Notes: generated by a model not told the origin, from the sequence alone. A stretch of 64,000 bases of DNA from an uncultured Gardnerella sp. (GCA_947289115.1 CAMYPG010000004.1:28056-92055); one strand, 5' to 3'; positions 44,012 to 54,343 are shown, counted from the stretch's first letter. A program made the numbers and translations.

Positions 44012-46651
44012 GTGGTAGACGAAATAAACGCCGCTAATGATGGTGAATATAGAGATCAGTTGCCTGATGGGTCTATGGAACCACAAAGTCCGCAAGAATC
44101 AGATAATACTGATTACGGCTTAATGAAAGGTGCTCGCGTAAAACACATGGATTTGCAGCAGGAAATGCGCGAATCATATCTTGCTTATGCACTTTCTGTT
44201 ATTGTTGAGCGCGCTTTACCAGATGTTCGAGATGGCTTAAAACCAGTGCATCGTCGTGTTATTTACGCTATGTATGATGGCGGCTATAGGCCAGATAGAG
44301 GGTATAACAAGTGCTCTCGCGTTGTTGGCGACGTTATGGGTAAGTATCATCCTCATGGTGATTCTGCTATCTATGACACTTTGGTTCGTATGGCTCAATC
44401 TTGGTCAATGAGATACATGCTTGTTGATGGTCAAGGAAACTTTGGTTCCCCAGGTGATGATCCTGCAGCAGCAATGCGTTATACGGAATGCCGTATGGCG
44501 CCTCTTGCTATGGAAATGGTTCGAGATATTGACAAAGATACTGTTGATTTCTTGCCAAACTACGATGGTAAAACTCAAGAGCCAACAGTTTTGCCAGCTC
44601 GTTTCCCGAATCTTTTAGTTAATGGTTCTGCTGGTATTGCTGTTGGTATGGCAACAAATATTCCACCTCATAATATGCGTGAGGTTGCCGATGGTGTACA
44701 TTGGGCTTTGGACCACCCAGATGCTAGTAATTCTGAGCTTCTTGAAGCTTTAATTCAGCGAATTAAAGGCCCTGATTTTCCTACTGGAGCAACAATCTTA
44801 GGTCACAAGGGAATTGAGCAAGCGTACCGCACTGGTCGCGGCTTAATTACAATGCGCGCTGTTGTTAATACCGAAGAAATTAAGGGACGTATGTGCTTGG
44901 TTGTTACTGAGCTTCCATACCAAGTTAATCCTGATCGTTTAGCTGCCTCTATTAGGGAAGCTGTGCGAGATGGAAAGATTCAAGGCATTGCAGATATGCG
45001 CGATGAAACGTCTGGCCGTACTGGTCAGCGTTTAGTACTTGTTCTTAAAAGAGATGCTGTTCCAAAAGTTGTTTTGAACAACTTGTATAAGCATTCGCAA
45101 TTGCAGCAAACTTTCGGCGCTAACATGCTTGCGCTTGTTGATGGTGTGCCGCGCACTTTGAGTTTGGATGCGTTTATTCGTCATTGGGTAAGTCATCAGC
45201 TTGAAGTAATTGATAGGCGTACACGCTACTTAAAGAGAGAGGCTGAAGAGCGAGATCATATTTTGCAAGGCTACTTAAAAGCTTTGGATATGATTGATGA
45301 AGTTGTTGCTTTAATTCGTTCATCTAAAGATGTTGATACTGCTCGCACTGGTTTGATGAATTTGCTTGATGTTGATGATGTTCAAGCAGATGCTATTCTT
45401 GCAATGCAGCTTCGTAGACTTGCAGCTTTGGAACGTCAGAAGATTCTCGACGAACATGAAGAATTAATGCGCAAGATTGAAGATTACAATGATATTCTTG
45501 CAAGCCCAGAACGTCAGCGCAAAATTGTTGGCGATGAGCTTGATGAAATTGTTGCTAAATATGGCGATGAGCGCAGAACTAGAATTCTTCCATTCTCAGG
45601 TGAAATGAATGTTGAAGATCTTATTGCCGAAGAAAACGTTGTTGTAACAGTTACTCGCGCAGGCTATATTAAGCGTACTAAGGCAGACGAGTATCGTGCT
45701 CAGCATCGCGGTGGTAAAGGAATTAAAGGCGCTAAATTACGTGAAGATGATGTTGTAGATCACTTCTTCTTAACTTCTACACACAATTGGTTGTTGTTCT
45801 TTACTAATCGCGGACGCGTTTATCGCATTAAAGCATATGAGCTTCCAGAAGGATCAAGAGATTCTAAAGGACAGCATGTTGCTAATTTGCTTCAGTTTGC
45901 TCCTGGAGAAACAATTCAAGCAGTATTATCAATTCCAAATTATGATGTAGCAAAGTATTTGGTTTTGGCAACTCGTTCTGGAAAAGTTAAGAAAACTGCT
46001 TTACAAGAATATGATTCTCCACGTCAAGGCGGTTTGATTGCTGTTCGACTAATGGCAAACGAAGAAACTGGAGAGCCAACAGACGAGCTGATTGGTGCAG
46101 CATTATGCAACCCAGAAGACGACATTATTCTTGTTTCTAAGCTTGGTATGAGCCTTAAGTTTAGAGCAGATGATGAACAACTTCGACCAATGGGTCGCCA
46201 AACTGCAGGCGTTCAAGGCATGCGATTTAGAGAAGGCGATGAATTACTTGATATGGATGTTGTATCTGTAGAAACAAGTAAAGATCTTCTCGTTGTTACA
46301 AACGAAGGATTTGCTAAGCGAACTGCTATTGAAGAGTATCGTTTGCAAGGAAGAAACGGATACGGTGTTAAAGCTGTTCAACTTGCAGAAGGTCGCGGTT
46401 CTTTGGTTGGTGCCTTGATTGTTGAAGAAACAGATCAAGTAATGGCAATTATGAAGTCTGGTAAGGTAATTCGCTCTGATGTTAACGAGGTTAAACGTAC
46501 TGGTAGAACAACTCAAGGCGTGACTTTAGCTAAGCCAGATAAGGGTGACGAAATCATCTCTATAGCTCGTAATGAGGAAAGAGATGATGAAAGTGACAAT
46601 AAGAATGAAGAAGTAGAAGAAAATACTAGCAGAAGGAACTTAGATGAGTGA
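44012..46651 (+). CDS. gyrA: DNA gyrase subunit A
   Basis: DNA-breaking subunit of gyrase. 879 residues. The catalytic Tyr lies in AAAMRYTECRM. The quinolone-resistance region reads YHPHGDSAIYDTLVR, with Ser at about 118 and Asp at about 122 (the positions of Ser83 and Asp87 in E. coli), the susceptible-type residues. The C-terminal beta-propeller begins near 550 and holds the GyrA box-like QRGGKGIKG. GTG start, preceded by AAGGA. The tail is acidic. It overlaps the next gene by 8 bases. Confidence 0.98.
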   Translation: MVDEINAANDGEYRDQLPDGSMEPQSPQESDNTDYGLMKGARVKHMDLQQEMRESYLAYALSVIVERALPDVRDGLKPVHRRVIYAMYDGGYRPDRGYNKCSRVVGDVMGKYHPHGDSAIYDTLVRMAQSWSMRYMLVDGQGNFGSPGDDPAAAMRYTECRMAPLAMEMVRDIDKDTVDFLPNYDGKTQEPTVLPARFPNLLVNGSAGIAVGMATNIPPHNMREVADGVHWALDHPDASNSELLEALIQRIKGPDFPTGATILGHKGIEQAYRTGRGLITMRAVVNTEEIKGRMCLVVTELPYQVNPDRLAASIREAVRDGKIQGIADMRDETSGRTGQRLVLVLKRDAVPKVVLNNLYKHSQLQQTFGANMLALVDGVPRTLSLDAFIRHWVSHQLEVIDRRTRYLKREAEERDHILQGYLKALDMIDEVVALIRSSKDVDTARTGLMNLLDVDDVQADAILAMQLRRLAALERQKILDEHEELMRKIEDYNDILASPERQRKIVGDELDEIVAKYGDERRTRILPFSGEMNVEDLIAEENVVVTVTRAGYIKRTKADEYRAQHRGGKGIKGAKLREDDVVDHFFLTSTHNWLLFFTNRGRVYRIKAYELPEGSRDSKGQHVANLLQFAPGETIQAVLSIPNYDVAKYLVLATRSGKVKKTALQEYDSPRQGGLIAVRLMANEETGEPTDELIGAALCNPEDDIILVSKLGMSLKFRADDEQLRPMGRQTAGVQGMRFREGDELLDMDVVSVETSKDLLVVTNEGFAKRTAIEEYRLQGRNGYGVKAVQLAEGRGSLVGALIVEETDQVMAIMKSGKVIRSDVNEVKRTGRTTQGVTLAKPDKGDEIISIARNEERDDESDNKNEEVEENTSRRNLDE

Positions 46652-47135
46652 GGATTTTGAAACATCCAATAGCAAAGTTAATGGCGAATCTAACACTAAT
46701 TCTCCAAGAACAATTGGTGGAACAGCTAGTTTTGAATCTAATGGTTATGCCAAGAGAAAAACTAGTCAGCCGCGTGCTAGAAGAATGAGTCTTTCCTTAG
46801 TTAGGGTAGATGCGTGGTCTGTTGCAAAAGTTACTTTTCTTCTTAGCGTAGCTGGAGGAATAATTCAAGTAATTGCAGCAGGATTAGTTTGGCTATTTCT
46901 AAACATGGTTGGTGTCTTTGATCAAGTAACTCAGATTGTTTCGTCAACAGGTTTGAATAGCAACGGTTTTAATCTTGCTGATGTATTCTCTCTTCCAACA
47001 ATTTTAAGTGCTGTAACAATTCTTTCTGTTGTGGAAATAGTTATTTTAACACTACTTTCTGCAATTGGTGCTTTGCTATATAACGTTGTTGGTTCATTAG
47101 TTGGTGGAATCCATCTAACTCTTGGCGATGATTAA
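46644..47135 (+). CDS. DUF3566 membrane protein
   Basis: 163 residues. A disordered N-terminus with a basic patch (about 35-45) leads to two hydrophobic segments (about 65-90 and 125-155), with RVDAWSVAKVTFLLS typical of DUF3566. The gene nearly always follows gyrA in Actinobacteria. Homologues have been connected with the cell-division site in mycobacteria, though I cannot assign a role here. It overlaps the end of gyrA, so it is co-translated, and a strong terminator follows. Confidence 0.82.
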   Translation: MSEDFETSNSKVNGESNTNSPRTIGGTASFESNGYAKRKTSQPRARRMSLSLVRVDAWSVAKVTFLLSVAGGIIQVIAAGLVWLFLNMVGVFDQVTQIVSSTGLNSNGFNLADVFSLPTILSAVTILSVVEIVILTLLSAIGALLYNVVGSLVGGIHLTLGDD

Positions 47136-47161
47136 AATAAGTGATTTAAAATAAAATAATC

Positions 47162-47206
47162 AAAAATTCCCCCGTTAATCTTATTTAGACTAGCGGGGGA
47201 ATTTTT
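47162..47206. terminator. Bidirectional terminator after the gyrA operon
   Basis: A 13-bp perfect stem (47162-47174 with 47194-47206, AAAAATTCCCCCG/CGGGGGAATTTTT) has A and T runs on its outer sides. It serves the gyrA operon and the facing mscL gene. Confidence 0.92.
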
Positions 47207-47226
47207 AAATTAAAATCAAAGCATTT

Positions 47227-47634
47227 TTACTTAGAAACAGAATCTCTAATATCTTCCAATACTTTAATCATTTTTTCTTCACGTTCCTTGCGTTTTTCTT
47301 CATCTGTTTTTTCTTTTTCAATATTTAAGAAATTAACACCCATTTCTCTCAATTTGTTAATAGGCAAAACAATGAAAAAGTAAACAGCTACAGCAATAAT
47401 AAGGAAATTTAATACAGATCCAATAACAGCACCAAACGAAATAGTTGCACCATTTATTGTTATTGTTAGAACACCATCTAAATCTGGTTTTCCACAAATT
47501 ATTGCTATAAGAGGATTAATAATATTTTTAACTATTGAATTAACAACTGCTGTAACAGCACCGCCCATAACAACACCGACTGCCATGTCGATAACGCTGC
47601 CACGAGCAATAAATTTTTTAAAACCATTAAACAT
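47227..47634 (-). CDS. mscL: Large-conductance mechanosensitive channel
   Basis: Membrane pore that opens under osmotic downshock. 135 residues. N-terminal KKFIARGSVIDMAVGVVMGGAVTAVVNSIVKNIINP forms the amphipathic helix and the first membrane segment with the Gly/Ala/Val gate. The second segment (about 75-100) and a charged C-terminal helix follow. The start has weak AAGGTAAA. It lies 13 bases after the PAP2 gene and may be co-transcribed with it. Confidence 0.95.
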   Translation of the reverse strand: MFNGFKKFIARGSVIDMAVGVVMGGAVTAVVNSIVKNIINPLIAIICGKPDLDGVLTITINGATISFGAVIGSVLNFLIIAVAVYFFIVLPINKLREMGVNFLNIEKEKTDEEKRKEREEKMIKVLEDIRDSVSK

Positions 47635-47647
47635 TGTTTATTTACCT

Positions 47648-48328
47648 TTATCTTTTTAATATTTTTCTATTAATAAAACTACTGTTTTTAAAGAAATCAA
47701 GATTATACATAACTAATATTGGATACATTATTGCAGAAGTTATAACGTCAGTAGGGAAGTGAGCTGCAACAACAAGCCTAGAAAGAGCCACTATTACAAC
47801 AACAACAATGCTTATTATCAAGCCAAGTTTTAACAATGATTTATTAGATACATAAAGAATCATAAGAATCATAGCGCAAATCGCAACAGCTGCTGCAGTA
47901 TGACCACTTGGAAAACTTGGATCTGGTGGAAGTTTAACCTTTACTCCAATAAAAGGCCTAGGTCTATGAACTATGAATTTAATTGCAAAAATATAAACCA
48001 TAGGCAAAAGAGAAATAACAAGTTGTGTAAGAGTTATACGCCAATTTCTTTTAATAAAGTAAGAAATAATAGATAAAACAAGAAGTATGACTATGCAACA
48101 TTTTGTAGAAAAAATTATTGCAAGAATCTTTGAAATAGACATTATGAAAGATGGGGAATAATTATGGAAAAATGCAACGATGCCTGTTTCTAAAGATCTT
48201 TCCTCACTCATAACAAGCACCCCTTTACCAATGCAAGGGATTAAAATGGCAAGAAGTAAAACAATAGAAGACTTTTTATTATCTACTATTTTTTGCCAAA
48301 AGTCATAAAACTGATTTTTTTGATTCAT
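47648..48328 (-). CDS. PAP2-family membrane phosphatase
   Basis: 226 residues with six hydrophobic segments. The three-part phosphatase signature is present: KFIVHRPRP, PSFPSGHTAAA, and SRLVVAAHFPTDV (catalytic His). Members act on undecaprenyl pyrophosphate, phosphatidate or similar lipids on the outer face of the membrane. A role in recycling the peptidoglycan carrier is possible but not shown. The start codon ATG has no strong ribosome site. Downstream mscL shares the strand. Confidence 0.88.
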   Translation of the reverse strand: MNQKNQFYDFWQKIVDNKKSSIVLLLAILIPCIGKGVLVMSEERSLETGIVAFFHNYSPSFIMSISKILAIIFSTKCCIVILLVLSIISYFIKRNWRITLTQLVISLLPMVYIFAIKFIVHRPRPFIGVKVKLPPDPSFPSGHTAAAVAICAMILMILYVSNKSLLKLGLIISIVVVVIVALSRLVVAAHFPTDVITSAIMYPILVMYNLDFFKNSSFINRKILKR

Positions 48329-48528
48329 AGTTAAAGATTACACTTAGAAATATATATGATAAATATGTATTATGAGTATGCGTGTTTATTTATTTAAATG
48401 GATGATTTGATGGATGATTTTGTAATATAAAAGAATATTGATTAAACAAGTATTAATATACGAATGTAATAAGTTGAACACCGTACGAGGTGACGAGTAA
48501 TATGAGGAAAAGATAGAAAGGGTTTACA

Positions 48529-49221
48529 ATGAGCATGCTTGACCGACTTGAGAAGAGCGTTGAAGGTGCAATGAACGGGGTCTTCGCAAAATTCGGCTCT
48601 AAAGACTTGCAGCCTGTTGATCTTTCCAGTGCATTAGAGCGAGAGATTGATAATCAATCTATGCCAATTGATCGCGATCGTACAGTTGCTCCGAATGAAT
48701 ATCACTTTAAACTGAGTACGCCAGATTTTGATCAGCTTGGTAGTGAAGCGTTAGCTAACGAGCTTGCAGATAATCTTACACAATATGCAAAAAGCCAGCA
48801 TTATGCGTTTGTTGGACCTGTTGCAGTTATTTTTGAAGAAGACACAGATCTTGCTAAAGGTAATTTCAATTTGATTTCTGACTCTGTTCCAGGAAATGCT
48901 GTTCCTGTAACAACTCAAGAACAGTCAGAAAATCATCCAATGCTTGAAATTAATGGAAATAGATATTTGTTAACAAAGGATCGCACTATATTAGGCAGAG
49001 GATCTGGCTGCGATATTGTTATTGACGATCCTGGTATTTCTCGTAGACATCTTGGAATAGATATTACGCCTGATGGTGTTATTGCCAGAGATCTTGGTTC
49101 TACTAATGGAACTTATGTTGAAGGACATCAAACTCCAGCAGCAACACTTTTAGATGGAAATACTATAACTATCGGACGTACTCGTATTTTCTATTGGGCT
49201 TCATCACAAGATCAGGAGTAA
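48529..49221 (+). CDS. fhaA: FHA domain protein FhaA-like (DUF3662 + FHA)
   Basis: 230 residues. N-terminal DUF3662 (about 1-115, starting MLDRLEKSVEGAMNGVFAKFG) and a C-terminal FHA domain (about 140-225) that binds phosphothreonine: LGRGSGCDIVIDD, ISRRHLGI, DLGSTNGTY. Mycobacterial FhaA binds the phosphorylated pseudokinase domain of MviN, and the separate pseudokinase at 26780-29263 would be the matching partner. It is shorter than mycobacterial FhaA because the linker is short. GAAAGGG precedes the ATG. First gene of the kinase/wall operon. Confidence 0.9.
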   Translation: MSMLDRLEKSVEGAMNGVFAKFGSKDLQPVDLSSALEREIDNQSMPIDRDRTVAPNEYHFKLSTPDFDQLGSEALANELADNLTQYAKSQHYAFVGPVAVIFEEDTDLAKGNFNLISDSVPGNAVPVTTQEQSENHPMLEINGNRYLLTKDRTILGRGSGCDIVIDDPGISRRHLGIDITPDGVIARDLGSTNGTYVEGHQTPAATLLDGNTITIGRTRIFYWASSQDQE

Positions 49222-49254
49222 TAGACGAATATATAAAGAGATACGAGTACGCGC

Positions 49255-49779
49255 ATGATATTAACCGAGTTAACTTTTGCTATACTTAAGTACAGTTTCT
49301 TAGTACTTTTGTGGGTATTCGTGTGGTTTGCTGTTCGTTCTCTTCGTAGAGATATTGAGATTTTTAGTCCTAAAAAGTCTCGTTCTTTTAAGAATAAGTA
49401 TCGTCGTAAGCCAAGTAATTCAAGTAGTGAAAATAATCAAAATAATATAGTTTCTAGGAATGAAGAATCTAATAAACTTTCAGAAAATCCTACTTTACTT
49501 GTTATTATTGATGGTCCTTTGGCTGGATCATCCTTCCCTCTTGAACCATCTGGTGTAACTCTTGGAAGATCTGCAAACAATACTGTAGTTTTAAATGACG
49601 AATTTGTATCGTCTCATCATGCTCGTGTTTATTTTAATCAATCTGTAAAATCTTGGGTACTCGAAGATTTGGGCAGTACTAATGGAACTATGATTGGTCA
49701 TAATAGAGTTAATGAACCAGTCGTTTTGCAACCACGCACTTCTGTGCGAATTGGCGCAACAATGTTTGAATTGAGGTGA
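49255..49779 (+). CDS. fhaB: FHA domain membrane protein FhaB/FipA-like
   Basis: 174 residues. One N-terminal membrane segment (about 8-28) is followed by a basic linker and a C-terminal FHA domain (about 85-172: LGRSANNTVVLND, SSHHARVYF, DLGSTNGTMIG). In mycobacteria the homologue (FipA) links phosphorylation by PknA/PknB to division. It is followed after four bases by pstP. Weak ribosome site (AGAGATACGAG). Confidence 0.9.
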   Translation: MILTELTFAILKYSFLVLLWVFVWFAVRSLRRDIEIFSPKKSRSFKNKYRRKPSNSSSENNQNNIVSRNEESNKLSENPTLLVIIDGPLAGSSFPLEPSGVTLGRSANNTVVLNDEFVSSHHARVYFNQSVKSWVLEDLGSTNGTMIGHNRVNEPVVLQPRTSVRIGATMFELR

Positions 49780-49783
49780 TTAT

Positions 49784-51463
49784 ATGACACAATTAGATTC
49801 AGACATTGATAGTAGAAATTCCGATACTGTATATAATTCTTTAAATAATAAAAACACTAATCGAGATAAAGAAAATAATTTTAATAAAGCTTCATTTATT
49901 GATAAAGCGTTGTTTATGTATTCCACGGCTGTTAGTGATGTTGGTACAGTTCGTAGTAATAATCAAGACTCAGCGTTCGCAGGAGAGCGTTTAGCATCTA
50001 TTTGTGACGGTATGGGTGGCCATGCTGGTGGAGATACGGCGTCCACTATTGCAATAAGATCTTTAGCTCATATTGAGCAGGATTCAAGACCAAATGATGT
50101 AAAAGCTGTTTCTTCTATGATGGAAACGTCAATTATGGCAGCTCACGACGCGATTGTTGGAAAAGCTAAGCGTGAAAGACGTCTTGCTGGCATGGGAACG
50201 ACAGTAACAGCTGTTTCTTTAGTAAACGGATACTGGGTTCTTGCACATTTAGGTGATTCTAGAGCATACTTGTTGCGAGATAATCATCTTATAAGAATGA
50301 CTTGTGACCATAGTTATGTTCAACATTTAATTGATACTGGTCATATTACTCCAGAAGAAGCAAGAAATCATCCACAGCGCAATGTTGTTATGCGAGTATT
50401 AGGTGATTTTGATATTGATCCACGCCCAGATATGGCAATTCGATTAGCTCATCCTTCAGATCGCTGGTTGCTTTGTTCAGATGGAGTATGTGGAGTATTA
50501 GAAGATTCCACTATTCAAGAAGTTATGAGCAGTGTATCTAATCAAGAAGAATGTGCTCAAAAACTTGTTTCAATGGCTCTTAAAGCTGGAAGTACCGATA
50601 ATGCCACAGCTGTTATTGCGGATGCGACTTTGGCGCTAGACGCAGATGCTTTTGATTTACCTCACCAAACACCATTGATTGGCGGTGCTGCAAGTAAGGA
50701 TTTGGAATCGATAGCAGATATTGTTAATAAGGCAGTATCTTCCACACCCGTGTTGAGAGAAGGTAAAAATTCACCTGCTCAAAGAGCCGCTGCTCTTATA
50801 CAAGATGGTGAAAAGTCGAGTGAAAAAGATGTTGAAAAAGTTGAAACAACTCGTTTAGTTCAGCCTTCTCACTTAAGAAATGAAGAAGAACTTAGGTCTA
50901 CAGATACAAATGAGATTCCTATTGTAAAAAAGAAGAATGGAAGAATCTCAACTGATCCTAGAGATCCAGATGTTGCTAGAGCTGTAAAAAGAGAACAAGC
51001 TGAAGCGCATAAAGCAAATAAGATTAGAAAAAGATGGATGAGAATAGGAGTTGCTTTCGCAATACTTGTAGTATGCGCTATTGTGGCTTCTGGAGCATAT
51101 CTTGTATATTCGTGGACTCAAAAGCAGTATTACATTGGTAAAGGTAACGATAGAGTAGTTATTTACCAGGGTGTTCCTACAAATATTTTTGGTTTAGAAC
51201 TTTCTCATCAGATCGAAGAAACAGATATTAGAGTAAAAAACCTAGATAAATCTTGGCAAGATCAGCTAGATGAAGGAATAAGTTTTAGCAGTCTTAAAGA
51301 AGCTAGAGGACACGCAAAATTAATAAGACGTGAAATGCGTGCTAGAGAGATTGAAAAACGCAGTAATAAACAAAAAAGTGCTAAATCTAGTTTAGACGAT
51401 AAAGATGGCAATAATAGTGGAGTTGTAAATTCAGACTCTGATTCAGGGGGTAAAACCTCATGA
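49784..51463 (+). CDS. pstP: PP2C-type Ser/Thr protein phosphatase
   Basis: Dephosphorylates PknA/PknB and their substrates. 559 residues. The PP2C domain spans about 45-285 with metal-binding CDGMGGHAGG, GDSRAYLLRD, SDGVCGVL and GSTDNATAV. A juxtamembrane linker rich in charged residues follows. One membrane segment (about 420-445) and an extracellular tail of about 110 residues end the protein. GAGGTG precedes the ATG. Its stop overlaps the rodA start. Confidence 0.95.
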   Translation: MTQLDSDIDSRNSDTVYNSLNNKNTNRDKENNFNKASFIDKALFMYSTAVSDVGTVRSNNQDSAFAGERLASICDGMGGHAGGDTASTIAIRSLAHIEQDSRPNDVKAVSSMMETSIMAAHDAIVGKAKRERRLAGMGTTVTAVSLVNGYWVLAHLGDSRAYLLRDNHLIRMTCDHSYVQHLIDTGHITPEEARNHPQRNVVMRVLGDFDIDPRPDMAIRLAHPSDRWLLCSDGVCGVLEDSTIQEVMSSVSNQEECAQKLVSMALKAGSTDNATAVIADATLALDADAFDLPHQTPLIGGAASKDLESIADIVNKAVSSTPVLREGKNSPAQRAAALIQDGEKSSEKDVEKVETTRLVQPSHLRNEEELRSTDTNEIPIVKKKNGRISTDPRDPDVARAVKREQAEAHKANKIRKRWMRIGVAFAILVVCAIVASGAYLVYSWTQKQYYIGKGNDRVVIYQGVPTNIFGLELSHQIEETDIRVKNLDKSWQDQLDEGISFSSLKEARGHAKLIRREMRAREIEKRSNKQKSAKSSLDDKDGNNSGVVNSDSDSGGKTS

Positions 51464-52884
51464 ATATGTTGAGTATTAGAATTAAACAAATTTCTCTACT
51501 TCTGTTTTCCATAATTATATCTTCATTAGCATTTTTGCAGATGTTTTTGAGGATTAATGGATATATTCCAGCAGATTATATTGGAATGCTTACTTTTACA
51601 ACAGCATTATACTTGGTTCTATGGGGAGTTTTAATAGTAAAAAAACCTTATTGTAGTCAAGTTATATTGCCATGTATGCTTCTGCTTACAACTATCGGCA
51701 CAGTAATGATTGCTAGGATAGATAAACAGCACAATACAGATATTGCTATGAAACAGCTTATATGGGTTTGTGTTGCTCTTGTTTTGTCAATAATTTTTGT
51801 GCTTGTTCTTGAAGATTACAGAATACTTAGACGTTTCTCGTATGTAAGCATGATAATAGGTTTTATATTGTTACTATCTCCAATGCTTCCTATAGTTGGT
51901 AAGGAAATTGGCGGAGCAAGAATATGGATTGGTTTTGGTAACCACACTCTTCAACCTGGAGAATTTGCAAAGTTATTCTTAGCATTCTTCTTTGCAGCAT
52001 ATTTGTTTGACCATAGAGACAGGCTTGCTGTTGGCGGAAAAAAGATTTTAGGCGTGCATCTTCCGCGATTTAAAGACATGGGTCCTATCGCACTTGTTTG
52101 GGCTGCATCAATGTGTGTTCTTGTTGTACAACACGATTTAGGAACATCTTTAATGTTCTTCGCAATGTTTGTTTCTATGTTGTATGTTGCTACAGGCAGA
52201 AAAGGTTGGCTTGCAATTGGATTTATAGCATTCATGATTGGATGCTTTGTAGCTGTTAAATTATTTGCTCACGTGCAATATAGAGTAGATGCTTGGCTTA
52301 ACCCGTATGACCCAGTTATTTACAATAGATTCCCAGGTGGTTCTGCTCAGATTGTTACAGGATTATTTGGATTGGCAGCTGGTGGTGTTACAGGAACCGG
52401 ATTAGGGCAAGGTCACCCATCTTTGACACCTCTTGCTAATTCTGATTTTATTTACGCTTCAGTTGGTGAAGAATTAGGATTGACGGGTTTGTTCATAGTA
52501 TTAATGCTTTACTTGATTATTATTGCTTCGGGTATGATAACGGCAATGAAAATCAAGGATGGTTTTGGAAAACTCCTTGCATCTGGTTTAGTTTTTACAA
52601 TGGCTTTCCAAGTTTTTACTGTTGTTGGAGGTATTACTCTTGTAATTCCTTTAACTGGTTTAACAATGCCATATATGGCTGCTGGAGGATCCTCATTAGT
52701 GGCAAATTATTTGCTTGCTGCTATTTTGATTGTTATCTCTAATGCTGCAAATAAGCCTGAAACTGCTGTTATGTCTGATACTTTCCAATACGAAGCTTTA
52801 GCTGCCTTAAGAGAACGAGAACTTAGGGAGAGAGAAAATAAAGCCTCTGATCTTAAAGAAGATGGAGGTGAAAGTTATGAATAA
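51460..52884 (+). CDS. rodA: SEDS peptidoglycan glycosyltransferase RodA/FtsW family
   Basis: Polymerises glycan strands from lipid II together with a class B PBP. 474 residues, about ten membrane segments. SEDS features: GGARIWIGFGNHTLQPGEFAKL, PDFIYA-like NSDFIYASVGEELGL, and the last LVANYLL segment. The C-terminal cytosolic tail is acidic and Arg/Glu-rich. The neighbouring pbpA supplies the transpeptidase, so RodA is favoured over FtsW. ATGA overlap with pstP. Confidence 0.94.
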   Translation: MNMLSIRIKQISLLLFSIIISSLAFLQMFLRINGYIPADYIGMLTFTTALYLVLWGVLIVKKPYCSQVILPCMLLLTTIGTVMIARIDKQHNTDIAMKQLIWVCVALVLSIIFVLVLEDYRILRRFSYVSMIIGFILLLSPMLPIVGKEIGGARIWIGFGNHTLQPGEFAKLFLAFFFAAYLFDHRDRLAVGGKKILGVHLPRFKDMGPIALVWAASMCVLVVQHDLGTSLMFFAMFVSMLYVATGRKGWLAIGFIAFMIGCFVAVKLFAHVQYRVDAWLNPYDPVIYNRFPGGSAQIVTGLFGLAAGGVTGTGLGQGHPSLTPLANSDFIYASVGEELGLTGLFIVLMLYLIIIASGMITAMKIKDGFGKLLASGLVFTMAFQVFTVVGGITLVIPLTGLTMPYMAAGGSSLVANYLLAAILIVISNAANKPETAVMSDTFQYEALAALRERELRERENKASDLKEDGGESYE

Positions 52885-54343
52885 ATGTTTAAAAGAGCTT
52901 TTTACTGCAGTAATAATATTATTCGTAATACTTTGTGTTTCTAGTACTTACATAACTTCTATAAAAGCAAACGAGTTAAATTCAGATCCTAGAAATAGAC
53001 GAGCACTATACCATGAATTTGGGTCTCCTAGAGGAGCAATACTTGCGTCTGATGGAACAGTATTAGCGAAATCTGATCCATCTAAAGATGCTTTTGTTTA
53101 TCAGCGCTCATATTTCAATGGTGAAGTTTATGCTCCGATTACAGGATATTATTCAATAAGTCAAAGAGCTGATAGAGGAATAGAAGCGTCAAGGAATGAG
53201 CTTTTAAGTGGAAAGTCAGATGCTTTATTCCTTCAAAAGTTTAAGTCATTGTTTACTGGAGCAGAAAATAGGGGTGCTTCAATAGAAACATCTATTAACA
53301 CTAAGCTTCAGACTCTTGCATATAATTTACTAAAAAATAAAGAAGGTGCTTTAGTTGCTATAGAGCCAAAAACTGGACGAATACTAGCAATGGTTAGCAC
53401 TCCAAGTTACAATCCTTCCCTTCTTGCTTCTCACAATATTTCTTCTGTAAATAGGTCTTACAAGGATCTTATATCTAATATTTATAATCCGATGCTTAAT
53501 CGTTCCATTTCTGAACTGTATGCACCAGGATCTACTTTAAAAACACTTATTGCTGCTGCAGCGTTAGAATCTGGAAAATATGATTTAAATACTCAGATTC
53601 CAGCTGGATCAAGCTACACTCTTCCTGGAACTCGAACACATTTAACAAATGTTGTTGTTCCCGCAAATGGAGTTAACGGACAAATATCATTTGAAGATGC
53701 TTTAGCTTATTCTTCAAATACTGCTTTTGCACAGTTAGGAATATCGTTAGGGTCTGACGCAATAATAAAGCAAGCTAAGAAATTTGGATTCTTTAGCTCA
53801 TTTACTTTAGATGGATCAGATTCAACTGGTTTCCCTATGAGAGTAGTAACATCATTACTTTCTACTAAACCATCTCAAGATAAATTAGCTCTAGAATCTA
53901 TAGGTCAAGGAGATGCAAAGATTACTACGCTTCAAAATGCTATGATTGCGTCGGCTATAGCTAATAACGGAACTCTTATGAAACCAACTTTGGTTGATTG
54001 CGTAAGATCTAGTGATTTGTCTGTTATATCGCAAACAAATCCTACTGTTATGAGCCAAGCTATTAGTGCACAGACAGCTGCAAAACTTAATAGTATGATG
54101 CAAAGTGTAGTAGTTAAAGAAAATTCAAATCTTTCTCTACCAAATATTCATGTTGCAGCAAAAACTGGAACAGCGCAGATTGGTGTAAAAAATCAGTCTG
54201 CAAATGGGTGGGTAATTGGATTTGCCCCAGCAGAAGACCCTAAAATAGCTATAGCAGTAGTAGTTCATAATGCGAACACATATGGAACTTATACTGCAGG
54301 ACCTATTATGAAGCAGGTGATGAAGGAGGCTCTTAAGCAATGA
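52877..54343 (+). CDS. pbpA: Class B penicillin-binding protein PbpA
   Basis: Transpeptidase that cross-links peptidoglycan with RodA. 488 residues. N-terminal membrane anchor (about 9-29), non-catalytic dimerisation domain, then the transpeptidase domain. The catalytic Ser is in APGSTLKTL (SxxK), SxN appears as YSSNTAF, and KTGTAQIG carries the KTG motif. The ATG at 52877 has GGAGGTGAA; an upstream in-frame ATG at 52862 lies inside that site. It overlaps rodA by 8 bases and pknA by 4. Confidence 0.95.
   Translation: MNKCLKELFTAVIILFVILCVSSTYITSIKANELNSDPRNRRALYHEFGSPRGAILASDGTVLAKSDPSKDAFVYQRSYFNGEVYAPITGYYSISQRADRGIEASRNELLSGKSDALFLQKFKSLFTGAENRGASIETSINTKLQTLAYNLLKNKEGALVAIEPKTGRILAMVSTPSYNPSLLASHNISSVNRSYKDLISNIYNPMLNRSISELYAPGSTLKTLIAAAALESGKYDLNTQIPAGSSYTLPGTRTHLTNVVVPANGVNGQISFEDALAYSSNTAFAQLGISLGSDAIIKQAKKFGFFSSFTLDGSDSTGFPMRVVTSLLSTKPSQDKLALESIGQGDAKITTLQNAMIASAIANNGTLMKPTLVDCVRSSDLSVISQTNPTVMSQAISAQTAAKLNSMMQSVVVKENSNLSLPNIHVAAKTGTAQIGVKNQSANGWVIGFAPAEDPKIAIAVVVHNANTYGTYTAGPIMKQVMKEALKQ

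Noticed and set aside
44351..44378. Quinolone-resistance change in gyrA
   Set aside because: The key residues are Ser and Asp at the positions of E. coli Ser83 and Asp87, the susceptible-type state.
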